Positions 41,466-49,831 are shown, numbered from the stretch's first letter. The stretch: DNA of 64,000 nucleotides from Bacteroidales bacterium (GCA_017962845.1 JAGCUN010000015.1:1-64000), one strand, 5' to 3'. Numbers and translations are program-made. The notes: generated from the letters alone by a model not told the origin.

Positions 41466-44417
41466 ATGAAAAGAATTTTTATCACCCTAACCTTTCTTTT
41501 CGGAATCACCCTCTCTCTTTTCGCCCAAAGCACAAGAGAAGAGTTGGTCAACAACGACCGCGACTTTCTCTATGTGGTGGCAAAAGTGAATACCAAAGCC
41601 GAGGTGAACGCCCTGTCGCGCAACTTCTCGGTCGATAACTGTCCATTTGATGAGCGCACCGGACAGTATGCCGTGCGCATCTACCTCGCACGCCACGAGT
41701 ACGACGCCTTCGCCGCCCTCAACCTGCCTTTTGAAATCATTGCCGCCGAACGTCCGTCTGCCATGGTCACCGACGACATCAACGACTTCACCACCAACTG
41801 GAACAAATACCCCTCCTACGAGGTGTATGTGGAACTGATGCAGAGGTTCCAGCAGAACTTTCCGCAGCTCTGCAAAATCGACACTATCTTGGCCGCCACT
41901 CCCTGCACTTCGCGCCCTCACATGCTGATGGCCGCCCATATCAGCACCACCCTCGGACAGTCCGCCGACAAGCCGGCGTTTCTCTACTCCTCCACCATGC
42001 ACGGCGACGAGGTGGTGGGCTACTACATGATGCTCCGTCTCATCGACTACATCCTCAACAACGCCACCACCGACCCGATGGTGCAGAACGTACTCCAGAA
42101 CGTGGATTTGTATATCTGTCCGTTGGAGAACCCTGACGGCACCTATCATTCCGCCAACGACCGAATCAGCTCCAGCTATTCCACCCGTTACAACTGGAAC
42201 AATGTGGATATGAACCGCAACTACCCATACTTGCCCGGTGTTTCTGGCAGCGCCAACGTGCAGCCTGAAACACAAGCCATTATCAACTGGGTGCAAGACA
42301 AGCATTTCGTGATGTCGGTGAACTTCCACGGCGGGGCCGAGCTCACCAACTTCCCGTGGGACACCTGGGCCAGCAATACCCGAATGCACGCCGACGATGC
42401 ATGGTTCCGCTACATCTGCCAGAACTATGTGGATGACTGTCAAGCCATTGACCCGACCTATATGGTAGGTGAAACCGCCTACAACCCGGGCTGCGGCGCC
42501 GTGACCGAAGGCGGCGACTGGTACGAAATCACTGGTTCTCGCCAAGACTATATGAACTACTACCAGCACTGCCGCGAAGTGACCATGGAGGTGCATTTCG
42601 ACAAGGTGGTGACCTCCTCGTCGGAGCTTCCCTCCTACTGGACCAACAGCAAGAATGCGTTGCTCAACTACGTGATGGAGTGTACCTACGGCTTCCGCGG
42701 CCTCGTGACCGATGCGGTGACGGGAGAGCCGGTGGAGGCTAAGATTTTTGTGGAGAACCACGACACCTTCAACTCGGAGGTCTATTCGCACCTGCCGGTG
42801 GGCGCTTACTACCGTCCCATCAAGGCCGGCACCTACACCGTAACCGTTTCCGCCGACTGCTATGAAAGCCAGACCTTTACGATTACCACCACCGATGGTG
42901 CCAGCGTACGCCGCGACGTGCAACTCCAGCCGCTGGTTTCCGCCCCGCAGGTCGCCGACCAGCATATCCTTGCTGGCCAAACCGCCACACTGACCGCCAA
43001 CTCCACCCATACCATCAAATGGTACAACTCGGCAACAGCTACCAACCCCATCGCTACCGGCAACACCTACACCACTCCCGCACTGACCCAAACTACCGTC
43101 TATTATGTTGAGGAACAGGCCACTGACAACGGCACCACCTGCGTGAGCGAGCGCACCAGCGCTACCGTTTACGTGACCGAAGGTACACACGACACCGTTC
43201 ACGGCTACCTCACCGTGGATACCTGCGACTCATATACCATCAATGGACAAACCTACACCGTTTCGGGTTGCTACCTCATCACCTTCCCCTACGGCGGGCA
43301 GAATTATGCCGACAGCATCCTGCACCTGAGCCTCAATATACACAGCAGTTACGAGATTACGGTGCAAGAAACCCACACAGTAGGCGAGACATACTATGTC
43401 GGAGGCATCGCCCACACCGCTGATGAAGCCGGCACCTTCACCTACGACCTCACGTTGCATACCCAGTTCGGCTGCGACAGTATCGTACATTATATCATTC
43501 AAGTCAATGCGATTCCCGCCGCCTACTCCGACCTCTCCCTTACCGACTGTGGTTTTATCACTTACGAAAACGAAACTTACACAGAATCAGGAAACTACAA
43601 TGTGGTTTATCCGGGCGCGGCTGCCAACCATGGCGACAGCATCCTCATTCTTCATCTCACCATCTACCCCACTTACGACATCAATGTCAGCGAAATTGTA
43701 TCGGTAGGAGACACATATTATGTTGAAGGACAGCCCTATACGGCTATCATGGCGGGCACCTTTACCTACGACCGCTTCCACGCTACCGATCATGGCTGCG
43801 ATAGCATCATCCATTATATCTTTTATGTGAGCGATGCCAACTTCACCTTTGGCGAACTGACGCTGGACGAATGCATTCCGTTCTCTTACGAAGGACAAAT
43901 CTTGACGATGGATGGCGACTACACCTTCTTCTATCCTGGAGCGGGAGTAAACGGTGCCGATAGCACCTTGGTCATTCACCTCACCCTGCACCCCTCCTAC
44001 GAAGAGACCGTGGAGGTGCATCTTGCCTTAGGTGAGCATTACGACCTCGACGGATATGACTTTTATTCTGAACAGGCTGGAATCTATCCCTTTGACCGCG
44101 AATATGAAAGCGCTTTCGGATGTGATAGTATTGTACACTACAACCTCATCGTGGGCAATGTAGGTATAGAGGAGATGAATGGTGGAAAGCCGTTCATCAC
44201 TCCCAATCCCACCACCGACCAGTGCCACATTAACGGCTTGCAGGAAGGCAGCAACGTTGAGGTACGTATCTTCAACACCTACGGACAGTTGGTGAAGAGC
44301 GTGGTGGTGGATGCCCAGCAAGCCACGCTCAACTTAGAGGGCTTGAAGAGCGGCACCTATTTTATTCAAATCATTGAAAATAGAGGAATTACTACGCAAA
44401 AAATCATCAAACTATAG
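41466..44417 (+). CDS. Secreted M14 zinc carboxypeptidase with repeat modules and T9SS type A signal
   Basis: This protein of about 983 residues starts at ATG 41466 with a signal peptide (1-20, SLFAQ). The M14 domain (about 110-410) has zinc ligands H179 and E182 (HGDE), H288 (NFHGG) and catalytic E375 (TMEVHF), plus NPDG and MNRNYPY. A carboxypeptidase-regulatory-like domain follows (about 413-490), then an Ig-like segment. Three consecutive modules of about 95 residues each end in FGCDSIVHY-type motifs. The last 80 residues form a T9SS type A sorting domain (NPTTDQCHINGLQ, SGTYFIQI). It is probably a cell-surface or secreted peptidase. Confidence 0.88.
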   Translation: MKRIFITLTFLFGITLSLFAQSTREELVNNDRDFLYVVAKVNTKAEVNALSRNFSVDNCPFDERTGQYAVRIYLARHEYDAFAALNLPFEIIAAERPSAMVTDDINDFTTNWNKYPSYEVYVELMQRFQQNFPQLCKIDTILAATPCTSRPHMLMAAHISTTLGQSADKPAFLYSSTMHGDEVVGYYMMLRLIDYILNNATTDPMVQNVLQNVDLYICPLENPDGTYHSANDRISSSYSTRYNWNNVDMNRNYPYLPGVSGSANVQPETQAIINWVQDKHFVMSVNFHGGAELTNFPWDTWASNTRMHADDAWFRYICQNYVDDCQAIDPTYMVGETAYNPGCGAVTEGGDWYEITGSRQDYMNYYQHCREVTMEVHFDKVVTSSSELPSYWTNSKNALLNYVMECTYGFRGLVTDAVTGEPVEAKIFVENHDTFNSEVYSHLPVGAYYRPIKAGTYTVTVSADCYESQTFTITTTDGASVRRDVQLQPLVSAPQVADQHILAGQTATLTANSTHTIKWYNSATATNPIATGNTYTTPALTQTTVYYVEEQATDNGTTCVSERTSATVYVTEGTHDTVHGYLTVDTCDSYTINGQTYTVSGCYLITFPYGGQNYADSILHLSLNIHSSYEITVQETHTVGETYYVGGIAHTADEAGTFTYDLTLHTQFGCDSIVHYIIQVNAIPAAYSDLSLTDCGFITYENETYTESGNYNVVYPGAAANHGDSILILHLTIYPTYDINVSEIVSVGDTYYVEGQPYTAIMAGTFTYDRFHATDHGCDSIIHYIFYVSDANFTFGELTLDECIPFSYEGQILTMDGDYTFFYPGAGVNGADSTLVIHLTLHPSYEETVEVHLALGEHYDLDGYDFYSEQAGIYPFDREYESAFGCDSIVHYNLIVGNVGIEEMNGGKPFITPNPTTDQCHINGLQEGSNVEVRIFNTYGQLVKSVVVDAQQATLNLEGLKSGTYFIQIIENRGITTQKIIKL

Positions 44418-44435
44418 TCACCCACTTGATTGGAC

Positions 44436-44933
44436 ATGAAAACTTTTGAAATCAAGACCACCTTTACCGTTTACGAATCCGAGGCTGAGTTGTCGGAGGA
44501 GGATCAGAAGTTGTTAAAGATGGCGCGTAATGCGGCCAGCCGGGCCTATGCGGTTTATTCGCAGTTTCATGTAGGGGCGGCGTTGCTGCTCGACAATGGT
44601 GAGATTTTGACGGGCAACAACCAGGAGAACTGCGCCTACCCGTCGGGGCTGTGTGCGGAGCGCACGACTGCTTTCTATGCTTCATCGCGGTTTCCGGGCG
44701 TGCCGTTCAAGAAACTGGTCATCACGGCTGTCAATCCGCAGAGCACGCTCACCACGCCGGTGCCGCCGTGCGGGGCTTGCCGCCAGGTGCTGTCGGAGTA
44801 CGAGCAGCGGGGCGGGCATCCCATCACGGTGCTGATGGCCGGACAGGAGGGCGAGATCTGGCAGGTGAACTCCGTACAGGACCTGCTGCCGCTCACCTTT
44901 TCCGACTCCTATCTGCCGGACATGACAATATAG
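44436..44933 (+). CDS. cdd: Cytidine deaminase
   Basis: This 165-residue homotetramer-type enzyme deaminates cytidine/deoxycytidine. Its zinc site is C73-A-E75 with P111-C112-G-A-C115. The AYAVYSQFHVGAALL and NQENCAYPSGLCAER blocks are standard. An in-frame TTG at 44430 is less likely as start. It follows the carboxypeptidase gene closely. Directly after its stop lies the first of two direct repeats. Confidence 0.95.
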   Translation: MKTFEIKTTFTVYESEAELSEEDQKLLKMARNAASRAYAVYSQFHVGAALLLDNGEILTGNNQENCAYPSGLCAERTTAFYASSRFPGVPFKKLVITAVNPQSTLTTPVPPCGACRQVLSEYEQRGGHPITVLMAGQEGEIWQVNSVQDLLPLTFSDSYLPDMTI

Positions 44934-44945
44934 GGGGACGGAGGA

Positions 44946-45019
44946 AATGTACAATTGACAATGTACAATTGACAATGAACAATGAGTGGGGATGCGGTTA
45001 TGCGAGGATGCGGGGCAAG
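44946..45019 (+). repeat. Direct repeat copy A (heptamer array plus unique tail)
   Basis: Five 7-base units of the type CAATtga/CAATgta (44952-44986) are followed by a 33-base tail (tggggatgcggttatgcgag...). Copy B at 46261-46334 has the same number of units and a tail differing by one base, in the same orientation. Together they enclose the DUF3791/DUF3990 operon. Confidence 0.85.
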
Positions 45020-45056
45020 CAAAAAATTGCCTTTGATGTATTTAGCTGCCCAATAA

Positions 45057-45200
45057 CTACGGCTGCTGAGGATGGTTTTCTTCTTCTACCATTTGTAGAG
45101 CCTCTTCCCGCGACACCTTTCTGTATTTTCCTTTAGCTTCATCATAAACATAAACACGTTTAGGATTTTTTCGGAACAATAATGCAAGGGATTTTTTCAC
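45057..45200 (-). CDS. Small (47 aa) basic protein, last gene of the DUF3990 operon
   Basis: A GTG at 45200, six bases after the stop of the 70-residue gene, opens a frame beginning KKSLALLFRKNPKRVYVYDE and ending EEENHPQQP. It is basic at the N-terminus and acidic at the C-terminus. Operon spacing and sequence quality make it plausible, but I know no family. It could be a further antitoxin-like component. Confidence 0.5.
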   Translation of the reverse strand: MKKSLALLFRKNPKRVYVYDEAKGKYRKVSREEALQMVEEENHPQQP

Positions 45201-45206
45201 ATAATC

Positions 45207-45419
45207 CTATTCTTCTTGCAATTCCTCATACAAAGCCACCGGTCCAGCATGCCATAACTTAGTTTCCTCAATCTCCAATCGGCGGTACATATTTGACTTG
45301 TAGATACGGCGGATGGAGTTAACAACACCCATGCCGGTGTCTTCGTCCAACATTTTCGCCAACAAACTCACCTTTGACGGAAGAAGAAAATACAAATTGT
45401 CTTGCGTAATCTGTGTCAT
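45207..45419 (-). CDS. Small (70 aa) conserved protein of the DUF3791/DUF3990 locus
   Basis: This 70-residue protein reads TQDNLYFLLPSKVSLLAKML then DEDTGMGVVNSIRRIYKS and WHAGPVALYEELQEE. It is helical and soluble. Similar small proteins (NIYFLLPxxVxLxAxxL, ETKLWHLGPVALYED) accompany DUF3990 genes in Bacteroidota, from memory. Its ATG overlaps the DUF3990 stop (ATGA). It may be an antitoxin or cofactor subunit. Confidence 0.7.
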   Translation of the reverse strand: MTQITQDNLYFLLPSKVSLLAKMLDEDTGMGVVNSIRRIYKSNMYRRLEIEETKLWHAGPVALYEELQEE

Positions 45420-45901
45420 GGTTGTACCTGTCTTGCTTTTATGAATGAAATGGCTTGCAATGATGGGGGGGTATGAAAGAGGTATTGATCCACCAATTTG
45501 TAGGTTTTTAGTTCTGCTATGAGATTCTGCTTGGTCAGTAATCCCCCTTCATATAGGGCAAATGCAGCATAAACTCGGTCGTTGGCCACCGGGCCGTAAA
45601 CAATATCGTAGTTGTGGGTGAAATGCTTATCCGTACGGTTTTTCATCACGAAATCAAGCCATTCTTCTGTGGGGGCATCAAAAAAGAGACAACGAAACTT
45701 ATTTAGGGCATCCTCATTTAAATTATATTCGTTTACAAAACCAATGGTTTGCATGGATTCTTTCATTCTTCTGCGCACCCAATCCTCAGCCTGTTGATAT
45801 GATGTAGTAGTATAAAAACCGACTCCATAATCCAAGGTGCGATTGGGCAACCGTATCTCGGGCTTCTCTATTTGTTCACAACTTCCATGAAATATTATCA
45901 T
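45416..45901 (-). CDS. DUF3990 protein, putative ADP-ribosyltransferase-like toxin
   Basis: This 161-residue protein reads IIFHGSCEQIEKPEIRLPNR, then LDYGVGFYTTTSYQQAEDWV, which is the DUF3990 signature (HGS near the start and GFYTT-x5-QA-x2-W). These elements resemble the His and Tyr positions of the ADP-ribosyltransferase fold, and I recall DUF3990 being placed in that clan. Enzymatic activity is inference. It overlaps both neighbours by ATGA, so four small genes are translated together. The context suggests a toxin/antitoxin or defence role. Confidence 0.75.
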   Translation of the reverse strand: MIIFHGSCEQIEKPEIRLPNRTLDYGVGFYTTTSYQQAEDWVRRRMKESMQTIGFVNEYNLNEDALNKFRCLFFDAPTEEWLDFVMKNRTDKHFTHNYDIVYGPVANDRVYAAFALYEGGLLTKQNLIAELKTYKLVDQYLFHTPPSLQAISFIKARQVQP

Positions 45902-46113
45902 AATGCCTGCTGTTGTCTGATGTGAATGAATTCGTCTATATCTTCCAGTATCCAGTGATGGTTTTGCGTGTGTAGGATTTCGAAATTTTCTGCAAGATAA
46001 TCAAGAACCCCATATTGGTCAAGCTGCTCCATAGCCTGCTCACCGGTCAAATGTTTCGCATTCTTGTATTGCTCCACACAAAAGGACACAAAATAGGATA
46101 TATCGGTCTGCAT
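45898..46113 (-). CDS. DUF3791 protein, first gene of the DUF3990 operon
   Basis: This 71-residue protein reads MQTDISYFVSFCVEQYKNAK then LTGEQAMEQLDQYGVLDYLAEN and ends DIDEFIHIRQQQAL. It is the DUF3791 family, small helical proteins that commonly precede DUF3990. The frame is open further upstream (MYFCTCF) but that part is the -7 box. It overlaps the DUF3990 start by four bases. By order and size it is the best antitoxin candidate. Confidence 0.75.
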   Translation of the reverse strand: MQTDISYFVSFCVEQYKNAKHLTGEQAMEQLDQYGVLDYLAENFEILHTQNHHWILEDIDEFIHIRQQQAL

Positions 46114-46134
46114 TATTAAATCGTAAAAACAGGT

Positions 46135-46143
46135 GCAAAAGTA
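46135..46143 (-). promoter_or_regulatory. -7 promoter box for the DUF3791/DUF3990 operon
   Basis: TACTTTTGC on the minus strand ends 22 bases before ATG 46113. Confidence 0.6.
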
Positions 46144-46216
46144 CACATATTTTATGAATATTTATCCTTTTATAGCCTAAAAAGTGATGACACGGCGCAA
46201 AAGGCAGATTATGAAA

Positions 46217-46245
46217 TTTCAAGGTCGCAATTTGCGACCTTGAAA
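46217..46245. repeat. 29 bp palindrome upstream of the DUF3791/DUF3990 operon
   Basis: TTTCAAGGTCGCAA (46217-46230) and its exact complement (46232-46245) surround a single central base. There is no T run on either side. It lies between the operon promoter and direct repeat copy B. Confidence 0.8.
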
Positions 46246-46260
46246 GAACAGCGCGGAGAG

Positions 46261-46334
46261 AATGTACAATGTACAATTAACAATTAACAATGTACAATGA
46301 GTGGGGATGTGGTTATGCGAGGATGCGGGGCAAG
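46261..46334 (+). repeat. Direct repeat copy B (heptamer array plus unique tail)
   Basis: Five CAATnnn heptamers (46267-46301) and the tail ending gcggggcaag (to 46334) match copy A at 44946-45019 in order, orientation and length. By eye there are 7 mismatches, six of them in the heptamers. The start-to-start distance is 1315 bp. Confidence 0.85.
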
Positions 46335-46377
46335 TGGTGGGGCCTATTTTTATAGTAGAATGAAAAGATTTGCAGTC

Positions 46378-46872
46378 TTATCTTATAAAACATTTATCTC
46401 TATCACGCCACAGTTTACGGAGAGCCCTTTTGGTTTTACATGGAGAGGTAGAACGGGACCCTACCCATCCTCCACATTTCCAATGTAAAAACAGTTCTCC
46501 ATTGCGACGCATAGTTATCATATAGATGAGAGGGACATCGCCTGCTGTTGCAACCAATCCTCCAATAGGAGGAAACACACATTTAACCTCCTTCAAAGGA
46601 GCTTCTTCTTTGTGGGTATCTATACGATAGTACAATGTTACATATACGGAATCCTGTTGCGCCATGTGTTGTATAACAGAGTCGGGGGCATGAAATTTAA
46701 TGTCAGCGAGGCTGTATGTAAACCGTACAGTATCATTCTGATGACAAATATATCCAGTAGCCTGCTTCAGATACGCCCCATTGATGCAAATGAAGCAGTC
46801 CTTCGATTGAGCGGAAGCACCACTATGAAGGATTATTACCAGTATGAATATAAGGGAGGCGAATCTTTTCAT
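46378..46872 (-). CDS. Small exported protein of unknown function
   Basis: This 164-residue protein has a signal peptide (about 1-21, ending SGASAQ). The mature part has Cys pairs (CFIC near 26-29, C43) and YVTLYYRIDT-type strands. It ends with a basic tail (KTKRALRKLWRDRDK), which is unusual for an exported protein and may mark altered 3' coding sequence next to the direct repeat. No family is recognised. Confidence 0.55.
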   Translation of the reverse strand: MKRFASLIFILVIILHSGASAQSKDCFICINGAYLKQATGYICHQNDTVRFTYSLADIKFHAPDSVIQHMAQQDSVYVTLYYRIDTHKEEAPLKEVKCVFPPIGGLVATAGDVPLIYMITMRRNGELFLHWKCGGWVGSRSTSPCKTKRALRKLWRDRDKCFIR

Positions 46873-46912
46873 GGTGGTATGGTTGTTGAATTGTTTGGCT
46901 GGAGGGGCGATG

Positions 46913-46947
46913 GAGTTAAGAGTTAAGAGTTAAGAGTTAAAAGTTAA
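46913..46947 (+). repeat. Heptamer microsatellite (GAGTTAA)n
   Basis: Four exact GAGTTAA units and a fifth starting with A lie in the gap before the 164-residue protein gene. Confidence 0.9.
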
Positions 46948-47003
46948 ACGTGAAGGCGTTTTTTCGCCAGCAAAATTAATACATTTTTACGGATAATCCA
47001 ACC

Positions 47004-47030
47004 TTTCAGTTTTCAGTTTTCAATTTTCAC
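47004..47030 (+). repeat. Heptamer microsatellite (TTTCAGT)n
   Basis: TTTCAGT, TTTCAGT, TTTCAAT and a partial TTTCAC lie directly beside the 3' end of the T9SS type B gene. The period is seven, as in the other simple repeats here. Confidence 0.85.
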
Positions 47031-47031
47031 C

Positions 47032-49740
47032 TCATCTTACCACTGTCACGCTTCCGGTGAGGATCTTGCTGCCCTCGCCGGCTGCTCGGTACTCCATGCG
47101 CCACACGTACACCCCGGCGGGGCACTCGCTGCAGTTCCAGCCCTGATGGGGATTGTTGGTGCTGAACAGCAGCCGTCCCCAACGGTCGTAGATGTGCAGG
47201 CTGTAGTTCTCCAACCGTTCAGGGTGGTTGAACACCGGCAGGAAAAGGTCGTTCTGACCATCGCCGTTCGGGGTGAAGGCGTTGGGCACATGCACCATTT
47301 CCTCGCAATCCTCCACCTCAATGGTCACGCTGGCATCCGCCTCGGTGCATACGTTATACACATGCACACTGTAGGTGCCGGGGGCGGTTACCTCGTGGGT
47401 GGGGGCGGTGGTACCGTCGTGCCACAGGTAGTAGCTGTATGGCGTGGTGACATCCAACGTGTAGGGATGGTTGGAGCAGATGGTGGTGTCGTTGCCCAAA
47501 TCTACCTGTAAATCATACAGATAGAAAATATCAATGGTATCGCTGGCACCCGTGCAGCCGTCGGTTACCACCACCCAGTAGCGGCCGTCGTTGATGACGG
47601 TGTAGGTGGCGTTGGTGGAGAAGTCCTGCCACAGGTAGTTAGCGGAGTGTTGCTGGGTGGCATCAAGCAGCAGGGTGGCCAGTTCGCACAGCAGGGTGTC
47701 GTTGCCGAAGTCCACATGCAGGCTGTCGTAGAAACGGATGTGGATGGTGGCGCTGTCGGAGCCGCAGGCGTTGTCGATGCGCACGGTATAGTCGCCCTCC
47801 TCCTGCGGGGTGAAAGAGGAGTCGGTGGTACCGTCGCTCCAGTGAAAGAAGCCGAACATGTCGCTCTGGGCGGTGACAGATGCCCCGCGGCAGATGATGG
47901 TGTCGGGGGACAGGGTGAGATGGGGTGGTGCAAGGGCAAAGACAATATGGTAAGTGGTGTCTGATCGGCAGAACTTTTCCTCAATCATCAGTATCGTCAG
48001 CGTGTCGGCGGTTTCCACAGGCAGGAGCAGCTCGTCTTGGTGGTATTCCACCCCATCCACCGCCCAAACCAAAGGAGCGTGCGCACCACAGTCCATACCC
48101 GACTCCAACCTCAACGTGTCGCCAACACAAGTAGTGATAGTATCCCTTCGGCATTGTTCATAGGTACAACCTGCTCCACCGCCACTCAGAACAAAATACT
48201 TGATGATAGGTCCGCCCCTGATGAAGGAGGTGGAATCAAAAGCACATTCCTCCATATTGGCGGAGAAACCATAGGGGTTGGTTATATGGAACAACGGAGG
48301 AATCCCGGCATTGCTGAACGAGAGCCGCGCAGCATAGTAACGGTCTTGACAAATGTCTCGGGTTCTATAGAGATGAGAAGGAATGAGCGTTCCGTTCACG
48401 CGGGTGGAATGGATTCCTTCTGGCGGCACCACAATAGTGAGGAAGGCAAACGAGCTGTCTGAGGCACTGCCTCCCATAGTAGGCAACAAAGACTCCTTCA
48501 CTGTGCGGTCGGCAGGGGCCTGCTGATGAAATCTACCCTCAAAAATACAACCGAGAGGAAGAATGTGTATATACCTTATTGATGTATGAGCAGGAGGGGA
48601 AGGGTCAACTCGGAAATAATGAACCACAGTCACAGAATCAAAATCGTCTAAAGCCTCCACAGCAGAAAAGACATTATCATTCCATGTGTATAATTCATAA
48701 GAGGCTTGGATTGCCGCAACACTTTCACAGGAAGTGGGGATAAAACGCCACGACCACGTGCCCATGAATTCCTCATAAACAAACTCATGTCCTGATGCCT
48801 GGGGATTGTATGAATTAAAAAAATACCAAATCGAGACGGGATCAGGCCCTATGAGACCTGTGGAACCGCCAAACGCCGAATAATAAACGGCAATGGGCTT
48901 GCAGTTTGTTTGAATACGGCTATAGCTCGGAAATGATTCAAAAAGATCGTTCCAATTGGAAGGGACAATGCCGGAAATAACAAACACTTCTCCTGCATTC
49001 AAAAAATAGGTTTGTGAAGGAACCTCATGCAAAGAATCCCATGCAAAAAGGTTGACATTCGAGTCAATTGGAAGTATGTCCATTTCAAGATGATCTGGGA
49101 TTGTAATTTGCGTATTATCTTCTGTAGCAACAAGATAATAAGTATTATACCCGGTTTGATATTCTTCTACATCAATCCAATCCAGCAAAAAATATTCACT
49201 TTCCAATACCGGCAGAGGCACCAATTGTATCTTTGAAAATTTACGGAAGCACGGCTGAGGGTCATCAGCGGTGGTTCGTGGCGCATCAGAGAATTTGTTG
49301 GAAATCAAGTAAGCCCACACCTCACAATTCGTATGGATGTGACATCCTTTGCGCTGGATACCCGACACCTGATAACAGATGATTTCGTCGGCAGGAATCT
49401 TGATTTCTGCAACCTGTCCCGGTACAACATGAAAGGCTACCGTCCATCCTGTCGCATGATTGGTCACATAGCCGTCACACTCTTCCAAGCCCACAATCTG
49501 TATCGTGGCCGTATCTTGGGTGTTATAGACATCCGGATTCCTTATCTGTGCAAGCAAGCTATCTGCGGATACACAAACCCAAGGAGACGTTTCTGAGATT
49601 ACATGATGCGGCGTATGCTGTGAGGTCACCCAAAAATCCGTACCGGCGTTGGTCTGTTCATGCGGCTGCTGGGCATGAGCAATAAACCCCGACAACAATA
49701 ACAGTAAGAGTAGGAACCTTCCCAAATCATTGGCACACAT
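47032..49740 (-). CDS. Large secreted protein with IgGFc-binding-like region and T9SS type B C-terminus
   Basis: This 902-residue protein has a signal peptide (about 1-23, FIAHAQ). Residues about 30-470 resemble the IgGFc-binding-type N-terminal domain found in Bacteroidota surface proteins (SEYFLLDWIDVEEYQ, YYLVATEDNTQITI). Several PKD/Ig-like modules follow with LGNDTTIC / FGNDTLLC signatures (about 600-800). The last 85 residues are the gliding-motility-type (CHU) T9SS type B domain: VPNAFTPNGDGQNDLF, HIYDRWGRLLF, GVYVWRMEY. It is probably exported by T9SS and held at the cell surface. Confidence 0.85.
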   Translation of the reverse strand: MCANDLGRFLLLLLLLSGFIAHAQQPHEQTNAGTDFWVTSQHTPHHVISETSPWVCVSADSLLAQIRNPDVYNTQDTATIQIVGLEECDGYVTNHATGWTVAFHVVPGQVAEIKIPADEIICYQVSGIQRKGCHIHTNCEVWAYLISNKFSDAPRTTADDPQPCFRKFSKIQLVPLPVLESEYFLLDWIDVEEYQTGYNTYYLVATEDNTQITIPDHLEMDILPIDSNVNLFAWDSLHEVPSQTYFLNAGEVFVISGIVPSNWNDLFESFPSYSRIQTNCKPIAVYYSAFGGSTGLIGPDPVSIWYFFNSYNPQASGHEFVYEEFMGTWSWRFIPTSCESVAAIQASYELYTWNDNVFSAVEALDDFDSVTVVHYFRVDPSPPAHTSIRYIHILPLGCIFEGRFHQQAPADRTVKESLLPTMGGSASDSSFAFLTIVVPPEGIHSTRVNGTLIPSHLYRTRDICQDRYYAARLSFSNAGIPPLFHITNPYGFSANMEECAFDSTSFIRGGPIIKYFVLSGGGAGCTYEQCRRDTITTCVGDTLRLESGMDCGAHAPLVWAVDGVEYHQDELLLPVETADTLTILMIEEKFCRSDTTYHIVFALAPPHLTLSPDTIICRGASVTAQSDMFGFFHWSDGTTDSSFTPQEEGDYTVRIDNACGSDSATIHIRFYDSLHVDFGNDTLLCELATLLLDATQQHSANYLWQDFSTNATYTVINDGRYWVVVTDGCTGASDTIDIFYLYDLQVDLGNDTTICSNHPYTLDVTTPYSYYLWHDGTTAPTHEVTAPGTYSVHVYNVCTEADASVTIEVEDCEEMVHVPNAFTPNGDGQNDLFLPVFNHPERLENYSLHIYDRWGRLLFSTNNPHQGWNCSECPAGVYVWRMEYRAAGEGSKILTGSVTVVR

Positions 49741-49804
49741 GTCTCCGTAAAATTGACAAAAAAATCAAGATGTTTTTAAGTATGCAGACCTTAGATTTGC
49801 AGTC

Positions 49805-49813
49805 ACAAAAATA
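49805..49813 (-). promoter_or_regulatory. Possible -7 box for the T9SS type B gene
   Basis: TATTTTTGT on the minus strand, about 65 bases before ATG 49740, is a slightly off-consensus match. Confidence 0.35.
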
Positions 49814-49831
49814 ATCAAAAAAAACAAATTA

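Noticed and set aside
41487..43202. 571-codon minus-strand frame opposite the carboxypeptidase gene
   Set aside because: Mirror of a GC-skewed coding frame; His/Val/Gly-rich low-complexity translation, no start context.
44946..46334. CRISPR array
   Set aside because: Only two copies of the long repeat, with a 1.2 kb operon between them; inner heptamers have no spacers.
46378..46413. Frameshift at the basic tail of the 164-residue exported protein
   Set aside because: The tail looks odd, but no alternative frame gives a recognisable continuation, so a shift cannot be shown.
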